Counted from the first letter of the stretch, positions 26,417-35,256 are shown. The stretch: DNA of 64,000 nucleotides from Thainema sp966674685 (GCA_966674685.1 CBKWJC010000007.1:1-64000), one strand, 5' to 3'. Notes: generated from the sequence alone by a model not told the origin. Numbers and translations: made by a program.

Positions 26417-26934
26417 TGATGAAAGTTTTTGCCAGCTTAACAGTTGCGATCGCACTCACGGGCTGTAGTCTATCGGGTGAACTATCGACTAATCCAGGCT
26501 CTACTGACACTCCAGCCGACCAGCCGACTGTTGACTCAACCACTCTGACGAATATGGAACCCAATGTTCAGTTTGAGGTGGTTGCTGAATCCGGCACTTG
26601 TCCCGATACTGTTGGGCTGTGGGAGTTTGGCTTGGGCTTTGAAGGTGGAGCCGATCATACCGTCGTTGTCGATACAACTGCGATCGCATCTCAACCGGCT
26701 CAGTTAATAACATCTGAAGCGAAGCGCGTCGTCTATGAAGCACCGTTGAAAGATGAATTTGCCTCTTGTGTGGGTACTGCTAACTCTGAATACCTCAGCA
26801 TGTACGACCTCCGCTTTGCCAATGGCAAGGTGCAGTTTGACCTGGACTTGACCAATGATGACGGGTTCCGCGAAATTCGCTATGCCGATATTTCGGCCAA
26901 TCGTCCCTACGTTCACTGGCGAGCCGCTGAATAA
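26416..26934 (+). CDS. lipoprotein of unknown function, third gene of WD40 operon
   Basis: 172 residues from ATG 26416 (a second ATG at 26419). The start shares a base with the WD40 stop codon (TGATG). The signal sequence is MMKVFASLTVAIALTGC, with lipobox LTGC. The mature part has four segments suggesting a small beta-sandwich (NVQFEVVAESGTCPDTVGLW, DHTVVVDTTAIASQ, KVQFDLDLTNDDGFREIRYAD). Two Cys (in GTCPD and FASCVG) could form a disulfide outside the cytoplasm. No known family. A very strong hairpin starts 6 bp after the stop. Confidence 0.72.
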   Translation: MMKVFASLTVAIALTGCSLSGELSTNPGSTDTPADQPTVDSTTLTNMEPNVQFEVVAESGTCPDTVGLWEFGLGFEGGADHTVVVDTTAIASQPAQLITSEAKRVVYEAPLKDEFASCVGTANSEYLSMYDLRFANGKVQFDLDLTNDDGFREIRYADISANRPYVHWRAAE

Positions 26935-26940
26935 ATGACC

Positions 26941-26995
26941 AGCAGCCAAAACCAGGAGAGCGCCCCATCGGGGCGCTCTCCTGGTTTTGGCTGCT
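26941..26995. terminator. perfect 26-bp hairpin ending the WD40 operon
   Basis: A perfect 26-bp stem from AGCAGCCAAAACCAGGAGAG to GCGCCCC, with an ATC loop (26967-26969). It begins 6 bp after the last stop of the operon. There is no U-tract. It lies between convergent transcription units. Confidence 0.8.
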
Positions 26996-27017
26996 ACAGT
27001 GATAGTCATATTGGTTA

Positions 27018-27060
27018 GGGCGTTTTTGTAGTGCGGCGAAGCCGCGCTACAAAAACGTCC
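27018..27060. terminator. 20-bp hairpin downstream of tgt
   Basis: A 20-bp stem (GGGCGTTTTTGTAGTGCGGC / GCCGCGCTACAAAAACGTCC, two G-T pairs) with a GAA loop. It lies 38 bp after the tgt stop on the minus strand. Confidence 0.7.
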
Positions 27061-27098
27061 GTGTCTTAACAGAGCTGACTACAGCTATATCACCTCAA

Positions 27099-28244
27099 TT
27101 AGGCCGATTCGATGTGATTTTCGACATGATTGGCGGCGGATGGCTTCAACCATTCGCCAAATTCTTCGACAAATCGATCTGCAAAGATCGCCTGTCGAAT
27201 CCGCTGCGTAAACCGAATCAGTTCAGTAATATTGTGCAGCGACAGCAGCGTGTAGCCTAGAATCTCTTTGGCTCGAATCAGGTGACTGAGATAAGCTCTA
27301 GAAAAATTCTGACAGGTGTAGCAGGGACAGGTTTCATCCAGCGGCGCGAAATCTTCCCGAAACTGAGCATTTTTCAAATTCCAGCGTTCACCCTTGACCA
27401 AAGTGCTGCCGTGCCGTCCCAACCGGGTCGGGATCACGCAGTCAAACAAGTCAACTCCGGCTGCGATCGCTTGGGCCATTTCTCGATAGGTACCCACGCC
27501 CATCAGATAGCGCGGCTTATTTTGCGGCAGGATCGGCGCAGTGGCTTTCACAATCGATTCGATTAGCTCAGGGGGTTCACCCACGCTGACGCCGCCAATC
27601 GCATAGCCCGGTAAGTCAAAATCAACTAGTGATCGCGCGGCCTCTGCCCGCAGATCGGGATAGACGCCACCCTGCACAATGCCGAATAGGGCTTGATCTT
27701 TGCGATCGTGAGCCGCGATGCAGCGTTTTAGCCAGCGATAGGTGCGCTCGGTGGCGTCTTCTACTTCCGTGCGGCTAGCGGGGTAGGGCGGGCATTCATC
27801 AAATGCCATGATTACGTCTGCACCGAGCGCATTTTGAATTTCCATTGAGCGCTCTGGCGAAATGTGAATCAACTGCCCATCGCGGGGCGATTTGAAGGTC
27901 ACTCCCTCGTCGGTAATCGTGCGAATATCGCTGAGGCTAAACACCTGAAATCCGCCAGAATCCGTCAGGATTGGCCCTGACCATGCCATGAAGCGGTGCA
28001 ATCCGCCCGCCTGCGCCACAATAGATTCGCCTGGCTGCAGATGTAGGTGATAGGTATTGGCCAAAATCATCTGAGAACCAGCCGACTTGAGCTGATCTGG
28101 CGTTACGGTTTTGACATTGGCCAGAGTACCCACGGGCATGAACCGGGGAGTTTCCACAATGCCGTGAGGGGTCGTAAACACGCCTGCGCGAGCTTGGGTA
28201 TGACGGCAGCGCGCTTGTAGAGTATAGGAAAAAGCAGAGTTCAA
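27099..28244 (-). CDS. tgt: tRNA-guanine transglycosylase (queuine tRNA-ribosyltransferase)
   Basis: 381 residues. Exchanges guanine-34 for the queuosine precursor in tRNAs with GUN anticodons. TIM-barrel signatures are present: TPRFMPVGTLANVKTV, ANTYHLHLQPGE, ILTDSGGFQVFSL (Asp of the general acid), FDCVIPTRLGRHG (Asp nucleophile) and the C-terminal zinc site CPCYTCQNF ... LSLHN. Length matches the bacterial family. In several cyanobacteria psbK follows tgt, but the 164 bp after it here contain only hairpins. Confidence 0.95.
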   Translation of the reverse strand: MNSAFSYTLQARCRHTQARAGVFTTPHGIVETPRFMPVGTLANVKTVTPDQLKSAGSQMILANTYHLHLQPGESIVAQAGGLHRFMAWSGPILTDSGGFQVFSLSDIRTITDEGVTFKSPRDGQLIHISPERSMEIQNALGADVIMAFDECPPYPASRTEVEDATERTYRWLKRCIAAHDRKDQALFGIVQGGVYPDLRAEAARSLVDFDLPGYAIGGVSVGEPPELIESIVKATAPILPQNKPRYLMGVGTYREMAQAIAAGVDLFDCVIPTRLGRHGSTLVKGERWNLKNAQFREDFAPLDETCPCYTCQNFSRAYLSHLIRAKEILGYTLLSLHNITELIRFTQRIRQAIFADRFVEEFGEWLKPSAANHVENHIESA

Positions 28245-28323
28245 TGTACGGTCAGATAAGTGCGATCAGATGAGCTGGATAGCCAGGGCAAAATTTTAGT
28301 CTGAGATCTGCACACAACACAAG

Positions 28324-28387
28324 TAGGGGCAGGTTTGGCGATAAACTGCCGTTTCAAGTCAGTATTTATCAACGAAACCTGTCCCTA
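28324..28387. repeat. GTAGGGGC(A/G)GGTTT inverted repeat, copy 1
   Basis: Arms TAGGGGCAGGTTTGG and CGAAACCTGTCCCTA flank a ~35-bp centre. The same kind of element lies at 53247-53312, with arms GTAGGGGCGGGTTT and AAACCCGCCCCTAC. It appears to be a short dispersed palindromic element. Confidence 0.65.
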
Positions 28388-28428
28388 TAAGATTGCTGAA
28401 AATCTTCAGACAGATTGTTTAGACAGAA

Positions 28429-28884
28429 TTAAAACGAGAAATTGTCGTCGTCAATGCAAACATCCCAGTTTGCAGAGAGAACCTCGGCTACCACGGCCTC
28501 TAAGGCTGCGGTGTTGAGGTCGCGATTGGCGTGCTCTTGCACAGGGTTAGAGAGTGGAGTAAGCTTCAGACGGCGCTGGTCTTGAACTAGGTCGAAACAG
28601 CACTGGCCTGATTCAGAACGGGTCAGTTCTAAATAGTCAAAGCTATGGACGTTGATGTATAGCGTTTGGTTTGCAACCAGGGTAGATTGACAGGGATCGG
28701 CATAGACATCTAGGATATAGCCCTCACCCTCACTCAGAGTGGTTTCTTCTTCCCGATAGGCGTACTGTACGCGGCTGAGATCGGATAGGAGCCGTTGCAT
28801 ATCCCGTTTGCTCACAACAACGCCAGAATCAACAATGCAAGGAGCCGGAAACGATCGATCAGTGGGAAAACGATTATAGCTCAT
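28429..28884 (-). CDS. conserved cyanobacterial hypothetical protein
   Basis: 151 residues (MSYNRFPTDRSFPAPCIVDSGVVVSKRD...). Soluble, acidic and without membrane segments. The middle is beta-rich (GYILDVYADPCQSTLVANQTLYINVHSFDYLEL), and the C-terminus (TAALEAVVAEVLSANWDVCIDDDNFSF) is very acidic. I do not recognise a functional domain. It is a stand-alone gene, with 634 bp of non-coding DNA upstream. Confidence 0.65.
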   Translation of the reverse strand: MSYNRFPTDRSFPAPCIVDSGVVVSKRDMQRLLSDLSRVQYAYREEETTLSEGEGYILDVYADPCQSTLVANQTLYINVHSFDYLELTRSESGQCCFDLVQDQRRLKLTPLSNPVQEHANRDLNTAALEAVVAEVLSANWDVCIDDDNFSF

Positions 28885-29518
28885 AGAAGAGGCCCTAATA
28901 AGTGAGGCTTCGATTTACGCCGAAGGTACAGTCAACAGGTTCATAACTGCCACATAAAAGCGATTGGCTCTTATGTAAGATCGTATGCACTATATTCATC
29001 GTGTGTAGATTCATCTACAATTCTGGCAGCTAATGAGTCACTGCGCCAACTCAAGTTGCAATGTGCTGCACAGCAGTCTTTAATTTCTAGCCTAACCCAG
29101 TTCAAGCAGAATGAATCAAGCAGAATAGCTCATCCTAGATCATCCTAACTCAGGAATTTGTTTGATATGAGTTAGGTCTAGTGTGGAAATGTTGCATAAG
29201 ATACATTCCCCTATCATAGTTGCATCCAGTGGCTGTTGGCGAGTCTATAATTCCAAATCTGGATCTGACACAGAATAGGGCTGAGAGCTGAAACTCACAT
29301 CCTGCACCAAAACCAGAAGGGCTATTTTGACGCCGTGTTGCAACATCAAAATAACCGCTTCGGGTTTTCAAACTGCAAGGTACAAGATGTGAGGAGGCTT
29401 GAGTGCTGACTAATAAGTTGAGTAATAGGTTGGTGGTTCATCAAACTTTGTGCAACTGACGGCAGGACTGTATGCAAGATCCAAATATTCAGGTCAAATA
29501 TTTAGGGTTAAGTTGACT
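28885..29518. other. intergenic region with imperfect palindrome (29309-29368)
   Basis: 634 bp between the divergent hypothetical gene and cobS. The clearest structure is an imperfect inverted repeat: AAAACCAGAAGGGCTATTTTGA (29309-29330) against TCAAAATAACCGCTTCGGGTTTT (29346-29368). I looked for a cobalamin riboswitch ahead of cobS and could not find a convincing B12 box. No gene is supported; the frame on the minus strand across 29150-29371 runs through the palindrome. Confidence 0.55.
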
Positions 29519-30346
29519 ATGAGTAGCCGATTGCCACCGGGTGAACGTAGGATGCTGCAACTGCGGCAGATGTGGATCGATGTTCAAGTCTGGTTATTGC
29601 AACTGTGGGCTACGCTGCTGGGCGCGATCACGTTTTATACCTGTTTACCGATTCCCGCCAAATGGCCGATTTTGTTTCAGGGAATTGCCCGATTGGCTCC
29701 TGTGGTTGGGGTTTTGATTGGTGGTGGATTGGCAGGGTTAAATTGGCTGTTTGTCCGCTGGGGAATTCCAGATCTGACTCGTTCTGTCATCCTGGTGCTG
29801 CTGTGGCTGGCGGTGACTGGGGGGCTACATCTAGATGGCGCGATGGATGCGGCGGATGGTTTAGCGGTTCAAGATTCTGACCGTCGGCTTCAGGTGATGA
29901 GCGACAGCGCCACGGGAGCATTTGGCGCAATGGCCGCTGTGGCCATTTTACTGCTCAAAGTTGCGGCGTTATCTGACTTGTATCTCTCGGCTAATTTTGC
30001 GCTGATCGCAGCGGCGGGCTGGGGGCGCTGGGGTCAACTGGTTGCGATCGCACGTTTTCCGTACTTAAAAGCGGAGGGCAAAGGAGCATTTCATAAGGCA
30101 GCGATTCGCTCATTTTGGGATGTCGTGCCGGGATTTCTGCTGTTGGTGATCATTAGCGGCGGGCAAATTTGGCTCGATCCGTTTCTCTGGCGCGAGGCCG
30201 TGGGAGCAGCACTCGCGGGATTTGCGATCGCAATCCTTACTGGAGCCTGGTTTAATCGCCAGTTGGGGGGACATACGGGAGACACCTATGGAGCAGTCGT
30301 GGAATGGACGGAAGCCCTGCTGTTGGGGGCATTAACGATATTTTAA
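29519..30346 (+). CDS. cobS: adenosylcobinamide-GDP ribazoletransferase (cobalamin synthase)
   Basis: 275 residues from ATG 29519. Joins adenosylcobinamide-GDP and alpha-ribazole in the last steps of cobalamin assembly, at the inner membrane. It is a multi-spanning protein with the family motifs TFYTCLPIP near the N-terminus, GGLHLDGAMDAADGL (conserved Asp pairs), DSDRRLQVMSDSATGAFGA, RWGQL and GGHTGDTYGAVVEWTEA at the C-terminus. The frame opens at a GTG at 29450; the internal ATG fits the family N-terminus better. No other cobalamin gene is adjacent. Confidence 0.93.
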   Translation: MSSRLPPGERRMLQLRQMWIDVQVWLLQLWATLLGAITFYTCLPIPAKWPILFQGIARLAPVVGVLIGGGLAGLNWLFVRWGIPDLTRSVILVLLWLAVTGGLHLDGAMDAADGLAVQDSDRRLQVMSDSATGAFGAMAAVAILLLKVAALSDLYLSANFALIAAAGWGRWGQLVAIARFPYLKAEGKGAFHKAAIRSFWDVVPGFLLLVIISGGQIWLDPFLWREAVGAALAGFAIAILTGAWFNRQLGGHTGDTYGAVVEWTEALLLGALTIF

Positions 30347-30657
30347 GTGGAGCTAAGTCAGGTGAGAGGAGAGCAAACGATAGTATTGTTTTGATGTCAA
30401 GTTAGTCTGTCAGGTCAAACCGACTGGAAACCGGATCGCAAATTTGCATACATCTGCATAGGTTGAAATGAGGGAGAGATACACTCCAATGAACCGACAA
30501 CCAGGCGCACATCATGGGAGCCACTCTCACGGGTACAACTTGCAGCCTCAAGCAGCGATGGGCTTACTGGTCAGCGCAGGGGTCGGTAATGGCACAGATC
30601 CGAGCTACTCCACGCCCTGCCCAACGCCTGCCGAGATGGGGTTGGGCTGACGTAACC
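30347..30657. other. intergenic/leader region upstream of the sigma-like gene
   Basis: 311 bp. The frame of the downstream gene is open from 30514, but the extra 48 residues (MGATLTGTTCSLKQRWAYWS...) lack conserved character, so I treat them as untranslated leader. No RNA element is recognised. Confidence 0.45.
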
Positions 30658-32088
30658 ATGACGAACGCAGCTCGATATTGGCGGTTTGTGCAGCTTGATG
30701 CGAATGGACAAGGCAGCATCATTGAAATTCCAGCGGCAAAATTATTTTTTCAGCAGCAGTTTCCCCAGTGGAGCGATCGCGATCGCATTTCCGACACCGA
30801 CATTCAGTACACACTTTTATTGCTGATGCAGCAGGGCAAGCCCGATGAGCAGCGCTGGTCAGAATGCTGTCTCCGCTGTTTTATTTCCAATCAAATCCAT
30901 CAGATTTGCCGTCAGCTCGAAGCTCAGTTTGGCAACCATCATGGTGTCAAAGCCAAGGATCTGCTGCCGTTTGTTCTCAATGACTCGGTAGACCACTGGC
31001 TCGGACGAGAGCGGCCTGTCTCGGCGTTTCAACCCTTTGCTACCCAGATTTTGCAGAGCTTTGATCCCGAACGCGGCAGTTTGTCTACCTGGACGATTCG
31101 CCTGGTGCGGAACCATCGCGAACTGAATCGCTGCCTGCTGGAACAGGGCGTTTACATGGTCAGCGACTGGGCAATCTTAAACGATACTCGACCCCGTCAG
31201 CTTCCCCGCATTCTGGGCGAATTTCATTCGTTGACTCCCCTCGAAATTACCAATTCGCAGCAGCTACTCCAGAGCTACCACGCCGTCTATCGTCGCGATC
31301 GCATTCAGCAGCGCCAGTCTGGTAGTACCGGACGCTGCACCCCACCGACCATTGCCCAACTGCGCGAAATCGCCCAGCTTCTCACTGCCCACGCCTCACG
31401 CCTCACGCCTCACGCCTCACTCCTTACCCCCGAACTCATCCTCTCCAAACTGCAATCCCTCGCCACCCTCCTGCGCCAGTACCGGATTGCCGTTCGAGGC
31501 GGCTCATCGCCAATGGAATCGCTGGATCAGCCGGAAGTGGCACGGGAAGCTAAGCGGCTAGAAGCAGCAGACGCTCCGGGCGATGAAGTGGAATATCAGT
31601 TTCTCCAGTTCTATCGCCAGCAGTTTGAGCAGTGTCTGGAGCAGGTGATCAGCGACGTGACCCGCGATCGCATTCAGTATCTCCAGCGGCGCAAGTCTGC
31701 TACTGACCAGCAGTTTCTCACGGCGCTTCAGTTATTCCACTGCCGAGGCCAGTCAATGGGCCAGATTGCTCACCAGGTCGGCCTCCAGCAGCAGTATCAG
31801 GTGACTCGCCTGCTAAAACTGAAGGATTTTCGAGCTGATATTCAGCAGCGCTTGTTTGTTGTGCTGCGCGATCGCATTTTGGCGCAGGCCCAGCGCTTGG
31901 CGACTGAGCAAACTGAACAAACTGCCGCCACGATTCAGCAAAACATTGAAGCGGCCATTGATCACCAACTGACCGAACTGATGCAGGAAGCGGAACTGGA
32001 AGCCAGCGCCAACCGCGACCAGCCCTTTCAAAATCTCTTTGCCCGTAAACTCTGCCAATATCTTGACACTCGGAGCCTAGCCTCATGA
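30658..32088 (+). CDS. atypical sigma-70-like protein coupled to DUF1822
   Basis: 476 residues from ATG 30658. The central part, FQPFATQILQSFDPERGSLS with TWTIRLVRNHRELNRCL, resembles region 2 of an unusual cyanobacterial sigma-70 family; VSDWAILNDTRPRQLPRIL and GRCTPPTIAQLREIAQLL also match the layout I remember for the sigma-like gene that precedes DUF1822 genes. The C-terminal part (QFLTALQLFHCRGQSMGQIAHQVGL) looks like a region 4 helix-turn-helix. The stop overlaps the DUF1822 start (ATGA at 32085-32088). A heptanucleotide repeat sits inside the gene. Sigma activity is inference. Confidence 0.6.
   Translation: MTNAARYWRFVQLDANGQGSIIEIPAAKLFFQQQFPQWSDRDRISDTDIQYTLLLLMQQGKPDEQRWSECCLRCFISNQIHQICRQLEAQFGNHHGVKAKDLLPFVLNDSVDHWLGRERPVSAFQPFATQILQSFDPERGSLSTWTIRLVRNHRELNRCLLEQGVYMVSDWAILNDTRPRQLPRILGEFHSLTPLEITNSQQLLQSYHAVYRRDRIQQRQSGSTGRCTPPTIAQLREIAQLLTAHASRLTPHASLLTPELILSKLQSLATLLRQYRIAVRGGSSPMESLDQPEVAREAKRLEAADAPGDEVEYQFLQFYRQQFEQCLEQVISDVTRDRIQYLQRRKSATDQQFLTALQLFHCRGQSMGQIAHQVGLQQQYQVTRLLKLKDFRADIQQRLFVVLRDRILAQAQRLATEQTEQTAATIQQNIEAAIDHQLTELMQEAELEASANRDQPFQNLFARKLCQYLDTRSLAS
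31391..31420 (+). repeat. intragenic heptanucleotide tandem repeat (ACGCCTC)4
   Basis: Four perfect ACGCCTC units plus AC inside the sigma-like gene, encoding the low-complexity stretch HASRLTPHASLLTP. Three units equal 21 bp, so only changes by multiples of three units preserve frame. Short tandemly repeated heptamers are typical of cyanobacterial intergenic DNA but unusual in coding DNA. Confidence 0.85.
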
Positions 32089-33467
32089 ACGCATCATTCA
32101 CGGATAGCTTGGATTATCACGTCCTGCCGCTGAGTGCGATCGCACTGTCTGCTGAACAGTTGGAAACAGCAGCCCAGCAGAGTGAGGCCATCCCCCATCT
32201 CGATCAGCGCTGGTCGGTATATCTGCATCAGCTGGCGCTGGCGGGCCTAACCCAGTGGCTAGAGGAGCGGGCGGCGGAGTTACCCATGCAGCTAGATTCT
32301 GGCTCAATCGGGGATGCAGCAGTGGCAAATGTGGTCGATGCGGTCACGGGAATTCAGGTGAACGGGGTGCGGCTGTGCCTGATCACCAGCGGCCAAATTG
32401 ACGATGCCGCTGTGACAGTGCCTCGCGCCGTTGTGGATTTACCCAACTTTACGCCCCATGTTTACCTGCTGATCGAGGTGCTGGAAGAACAGGAGCAGGT
32501 GCGGGTCGCAGGGTACTTGTTGCGATCGCAACTCATCCAGCATCAGCACGAACTCTCTGCCCAATCAGACTGGACGTACCAGCTACCCCTGAACTGGTTT
32601 GATGCCGATGTTGATCAGCTGCTGCTGCAACTGCGACTGGGACAGGTTGCCAGTGCTCCGCAACCGACACCGATCACCGTTACCCCAGCCGACCAAGCGG
32701 CCCTGCGTCAGCGACTCCAGCAGTTGGCCGCTGATTGGCAAATCGGTCAGGTGCAGCCCTGGGAACGGTTGACCTGGGCTGAGGGACAAGTGCTGCTCCA
32801 GTCGCCTGAACTGCTCCAGTTGCTTTACCAACTGCAAGCGGCGGACTGCGGTACTGAAGTTGCGGTGACAGACATCTCCCCAGCGGCACCCATCGCTCAA
32901 CAATCACCAGAATTACCAGCAGCGAGGCTGGCCAACCCCGTGATCAACGTTGCTACCTGGCTGCGCGACCAGCTAGATCAGGTGGCGCAGGAGTTTAACT
33001 GGATGCTGATGCCGACGTTAACCCCCGCATTGGGAATGCGATCCACGGCCACCGATCAGGGAATCGATGCGATCGCAACTGCCCTGGATCAGCAGGGATT
33101 GAATATTCCAACTGCGGCGCGAGGAGCCTACAAAGACCTGAAGTGGGGCAATGAAGGCATTCGGCTGTATCTAATTACCTGGCCGATTAGTCCTGTTGAT
33201 GCCGATGCTGCACTCGATCAATCCTCAGAATGGACAATGCTAGTCGTCGCTGGCCCCCATCCTGATGTTCACTTACCGGATGCCCTGCGCGTGACCGTGC
33301 GAGATAGTGCCCAAATCCTTTCCGATCAGACCCTAGAAGCCCATCGTGTACAGTACCTCTATGCCCAGGTCATCGGCGAACAGGCTGAACAATTCTGGGT
33401 CACCGTTGACTTCATGGACGGCACGCTGATTACGCTGCCACCGTTGACTTATGTGCCAGGGGCGTAG
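32085..33467 (+). CDS. DUF1822 family protein
   Basis: 460 residues. Its beginning (DYHVLPLSAIALSAEQLETA ... RWSVYLHQLALAGLTQWLEE) matches DUF1822, a cyanobacterial family with few other features. The middle (NFTPHVYLLIEVLEEQEQVRVAGYLLR, DWTYQLPLNWF) is beta-rich. A C-terminal half, INVATWLRDQLDQVAQEFNWM ... RLYLITWPI, is a second typical element. No membrane segment. It is translationally coupled to the sigma-like gene by a 4-bp overlap, which suggests a regulator/partner pair. Biochemical function unknown. Confidence 0.75.
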   Translation: MNASFTDSLDYHVLPLSAIALSAEQLETAAQQSEAIPHLDQRWSVYLHQLALAGLTQWLEERAAELPMQLDSGSIGDAAVANVVDAVTGIQVNGVRLCLITSGQIDDAAVTVPRAVVDLPNFTPHVYLLIEVLEEQEQVRVAGYLLRSQLIQHQHELSAQSDWTYQLPLNWFDADVDQLLLQLRLGQVASAPQPTPITVTPADQAALRQRLQQLAADWQIGQVQPWERLTWAEGQVLLQSPELLQLLYQLQAADCGTEVAVTDISPAAPIAQQSPELPAARLANPVINVATWLRDQLDQVAQEFNWMLMPTLTPALGMRSTATDQGIDAIATALDQQGLNIPTAARGAYKDLKWGNEGIRLYLITWPISPVDADAALDQSSEWTMLVVAGPHPDVHLPDALRVTVRDSAQILSDQTLEAHRVQYLYAQVIGEQAEQFWVTVDFMDGTLITLPPLTYVPGA

Positions 33468-33491
33468 TTTTGTTGAGCTATAGAGAGTGTT

Positions 33492-33577
33492 GGCAGGGGA
33501 GCAGGGGAGCAAAGAGGCAGGCTGTAAATACAAAAAGTCTCCCCTGCCCCTCCGCCCCTCTGCTCCCCTGCTCCTCC
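33492..33577. repeat. GGCAGGGGAGCAGGGGAGC inverted repeat
   Basis: A purine arm GGCAGGGGAGCAGGGGAGC (33492-33510) faces pyrimidine arms CTCCCCTGCCCCTCCGCCCC and GCTCCCCTGCTCC. It lies between the convergent DUF1822 and DUF2235 genes. It is the same repeat class as 14813-14979. Confidence 0.7.
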
Positions 33578-33602
33578 ACTAGGCATCCACAAACAAGACG
33601 AC

Positions 33603-34712
33603 CTACTGCAATGGATTCTTATACGTAGGATCTTTGCTGAGTCGATCTAGCACGGTGGGATGAATCTTAGCCTGGGGTGGATTTTTGCGCCGATGTGGGA
33701 TGAACGGTGGCCAGTTGAAAATCCAGAATAAGAAATTGACGATCTTAGCTTTAGGTTCTTGATACTGATACAGTAGATCCTGCTGCTGGCGGTTGGTGTC
33801 GATCACTGCTGGGTTGAGCTTTAAGGGCAACTTCATCGCCTTCATCGTTTCCGCCACCCAGGTAAAGTTAATTGCCGATAGCTGACGGGTGCCACCACCA
33901 CAGCAGCCGTGATTGCCAATAAACCAACACTGTTCCAGCTTGGTTGGGCTGTTGGGCGGCAGATTCATTGGGGTCACATCAAAGACGCGCCGATCTTCAT
34001 TCAGTGCGATCGCATGAATGGCATGTTCAACAATTGGGCTGAGATTGGTGTCATGAAAGCTGTGCTTGAGACCAAAGATGGTTTCGAGCAGCCACTTCAG
34101 CGGTATCAGCGGTGGAATTCTCGGAATGCCGAGAGAACCAACCGTGTCCCAGCAGGCCAGCAGCTTGATTTTGACCCCATAGGGCACACTGTACTGACTG
34201 CGGAAATCCTCAATGGTCTCTTCAAATGCCTGATAGGTTGTAGGATTTCGCTCGGCATTTGGCTTAGGCTGTCGATAGAGCTTGTAGGCCCGCCAAAGCT
34301 GGTCAAGCTGATCCTGGCGCATGAGGCCAATCCGGCTAATTAATCCACCAAGACTGCGAATCGTATACGATCCCCGGCTGAACCCGAAGAGATAAATTTC
34401 ATCGCCTGGGCAGTAATTCATGCAGAGAAACCGATAGGCTTCCAAAATATTCTCATCAATGCCTAATCCAATCGTGCCGCCTAGAAAGCGATCGATTGCC
34501 AGATAGCCTGTGCCCACGCCATCGTCGTAAAACACAATTTGGGGTATTCCGGTTTGGATGCCAGCGGCGATCGCATCGGTTTGCTCACATTGCTCTGGTG
34601 GATCGAAGGGCAAAATCGCTTTGGCAATTTCGGCCACGTTACTCTGGGAAACCTGGGAGGGGCGTTGTAGGGAATTCCAGGTGCCGTCACAGCAGACAAT
34701 CAATCGTTTCAT
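33603..34712 (-). CDS. DUF2235 alpha/beta hydrolase (Tle1-like)
   Basis: 369 residues. DUF2235 opens with MKRLIVCCDGTWNSLQRPSQ and has the lipase-type nucleophile elbow FGFSRGSYTIRSL (Ser in GFSRGS). It continues with LLACWDTVGSLGIPRIP and HAIALNEDRRVFDVTPM. Characterised relatives are phospholipases, including type VI secretion effectors of the Tle1 class. No secretion genes or signal peptide are seen here, so a cytoplasmic lipid-hydrolase role is more likely. Length is normal for the family. Confidence 0.85.
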   Translation of the reverse strand: MKRLIVCCDGTWNSLQRPSQVSQSNVAEIAKAILPFDPPEQCEQTDAIAAGIQTGIPQIVFYDDGVGTGYLAIDRFLGGTIGLGIDENILEAYRFLCMNYCPGDEIYLFGFSRGSYTIRSLGGLISRIGLMRQDQLDQLWRAYKLYRQPKPNAERNPTTYQAFEETIEDFRSQYSVPYGVKIKLLACWDTVGSLGIPRIPPLIPLKWLLETIFGLKHSFHDTNLSPIVEHAIHAIALNEDRRVFDVTPMNLPPNSPTKLEQCWFIGNHGCCGGGTRQLSAINFTWVAETMKAMKLPLKLNPAVIDTNRQQQDLLYQYQEPKAKIVNFLFWIFNWPPFIPHRRKNPPQAKIHPTVLDRLSKDPTYKNPLQ

Positions 34713-34845
34713 GGGCGCTCATGGTGATAATGATGTTCAAATCATATTCACTGTAGGTAGTATTTGTCTGGGTGGACAGTCCCCACACGGGTGATTATTG
34801 AATCTTCGTATTTGATAGTAGTGTTGTGCCAAATAGGTTTGGGTA

Positions 34846-35256
34846 ATGAGTATTCGCGATCGCAATCGACAACCAGCTCCTTTGCTGCTGATTACGGCTC
34901 AGCTCGGCTTTGAGGCGTTTCAACAGGGCTTAGCGACGGGAGATTGGCGGCCGTTTTTGAAGTTGATTACCGACGATTTCACGTTTGAGTTTCCAATCGG
35001 TAAGTTTCAGGGAACCCACAGCGGCAAGGAAAAAGCGGCGGAATTTTTTGCCTATGTGTCTCAGTTTTTTCCACAGGGTTTACAGCTTACGATTAAGCGC
35101 GTTACCTGGAGTGACTACACAGTGGTGTTTGAGGTGCTGTCTGAAGGTGAGGTGATGGGCAAACCCTATCAAAATCAGGCGGCGATTTCGTTTGATATTC
35201 GCGGTGAACAAATCTGTGGCTATCGCGAATACCTGGGTGTTTTGTATCAGTTTTAG
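34846..35256 (+). CDS. NTF2/SnoaL-like fold protein
   Basis: 136 residues with the cone-shaped SnoaL/NTF2-like pattern: helix LGFEAFQQGLATGDWRPFLKLITDDFTFEFP, EKAAEFFAYVSQFFP, then curved strands (LTIKRVTWSDYTVVFEVLSE, NQAAISFDIRGEQICGYREYLG). The family includes enzymes and ligand-binding proteins; the ligand cannot be inferred. It is divergent from the DUF2235 gene (133 bp apart) and convergent with the DUF433 gene. Confidence 0.75.
   Translation: MSIRDRNRQPAPLLLITAQLGFEAFQQGLATGDWRPFLKLITDDFTFEFPIGKFQGTHSGKEKAAEFFAYVSQFFPQGLQLTIKRVTWSDYTVVFEVLSEGEVMGKPYQNQAAISFDIRGEQICGYREYLGVLYQF

Noticed and set aside
26935..27098. Expected psbK after tgt, as in some cyanobacteria
   Set aside because: The interval contains two hairpins and no frame of suitable size on the minus strand.
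29150..29371. Open frame of 73 codons on the minus strand upstream of cobS
   Set aside because: It crosses both arms of the imperfect palindrome at 29309-29368 and shows no conserved composition.
29372..29518. Possible cobalamin riboswitch ahead of cobS
   Set aside because: I found no convincing B12 box or the expected conserved helices; only the gene's function suggested it.
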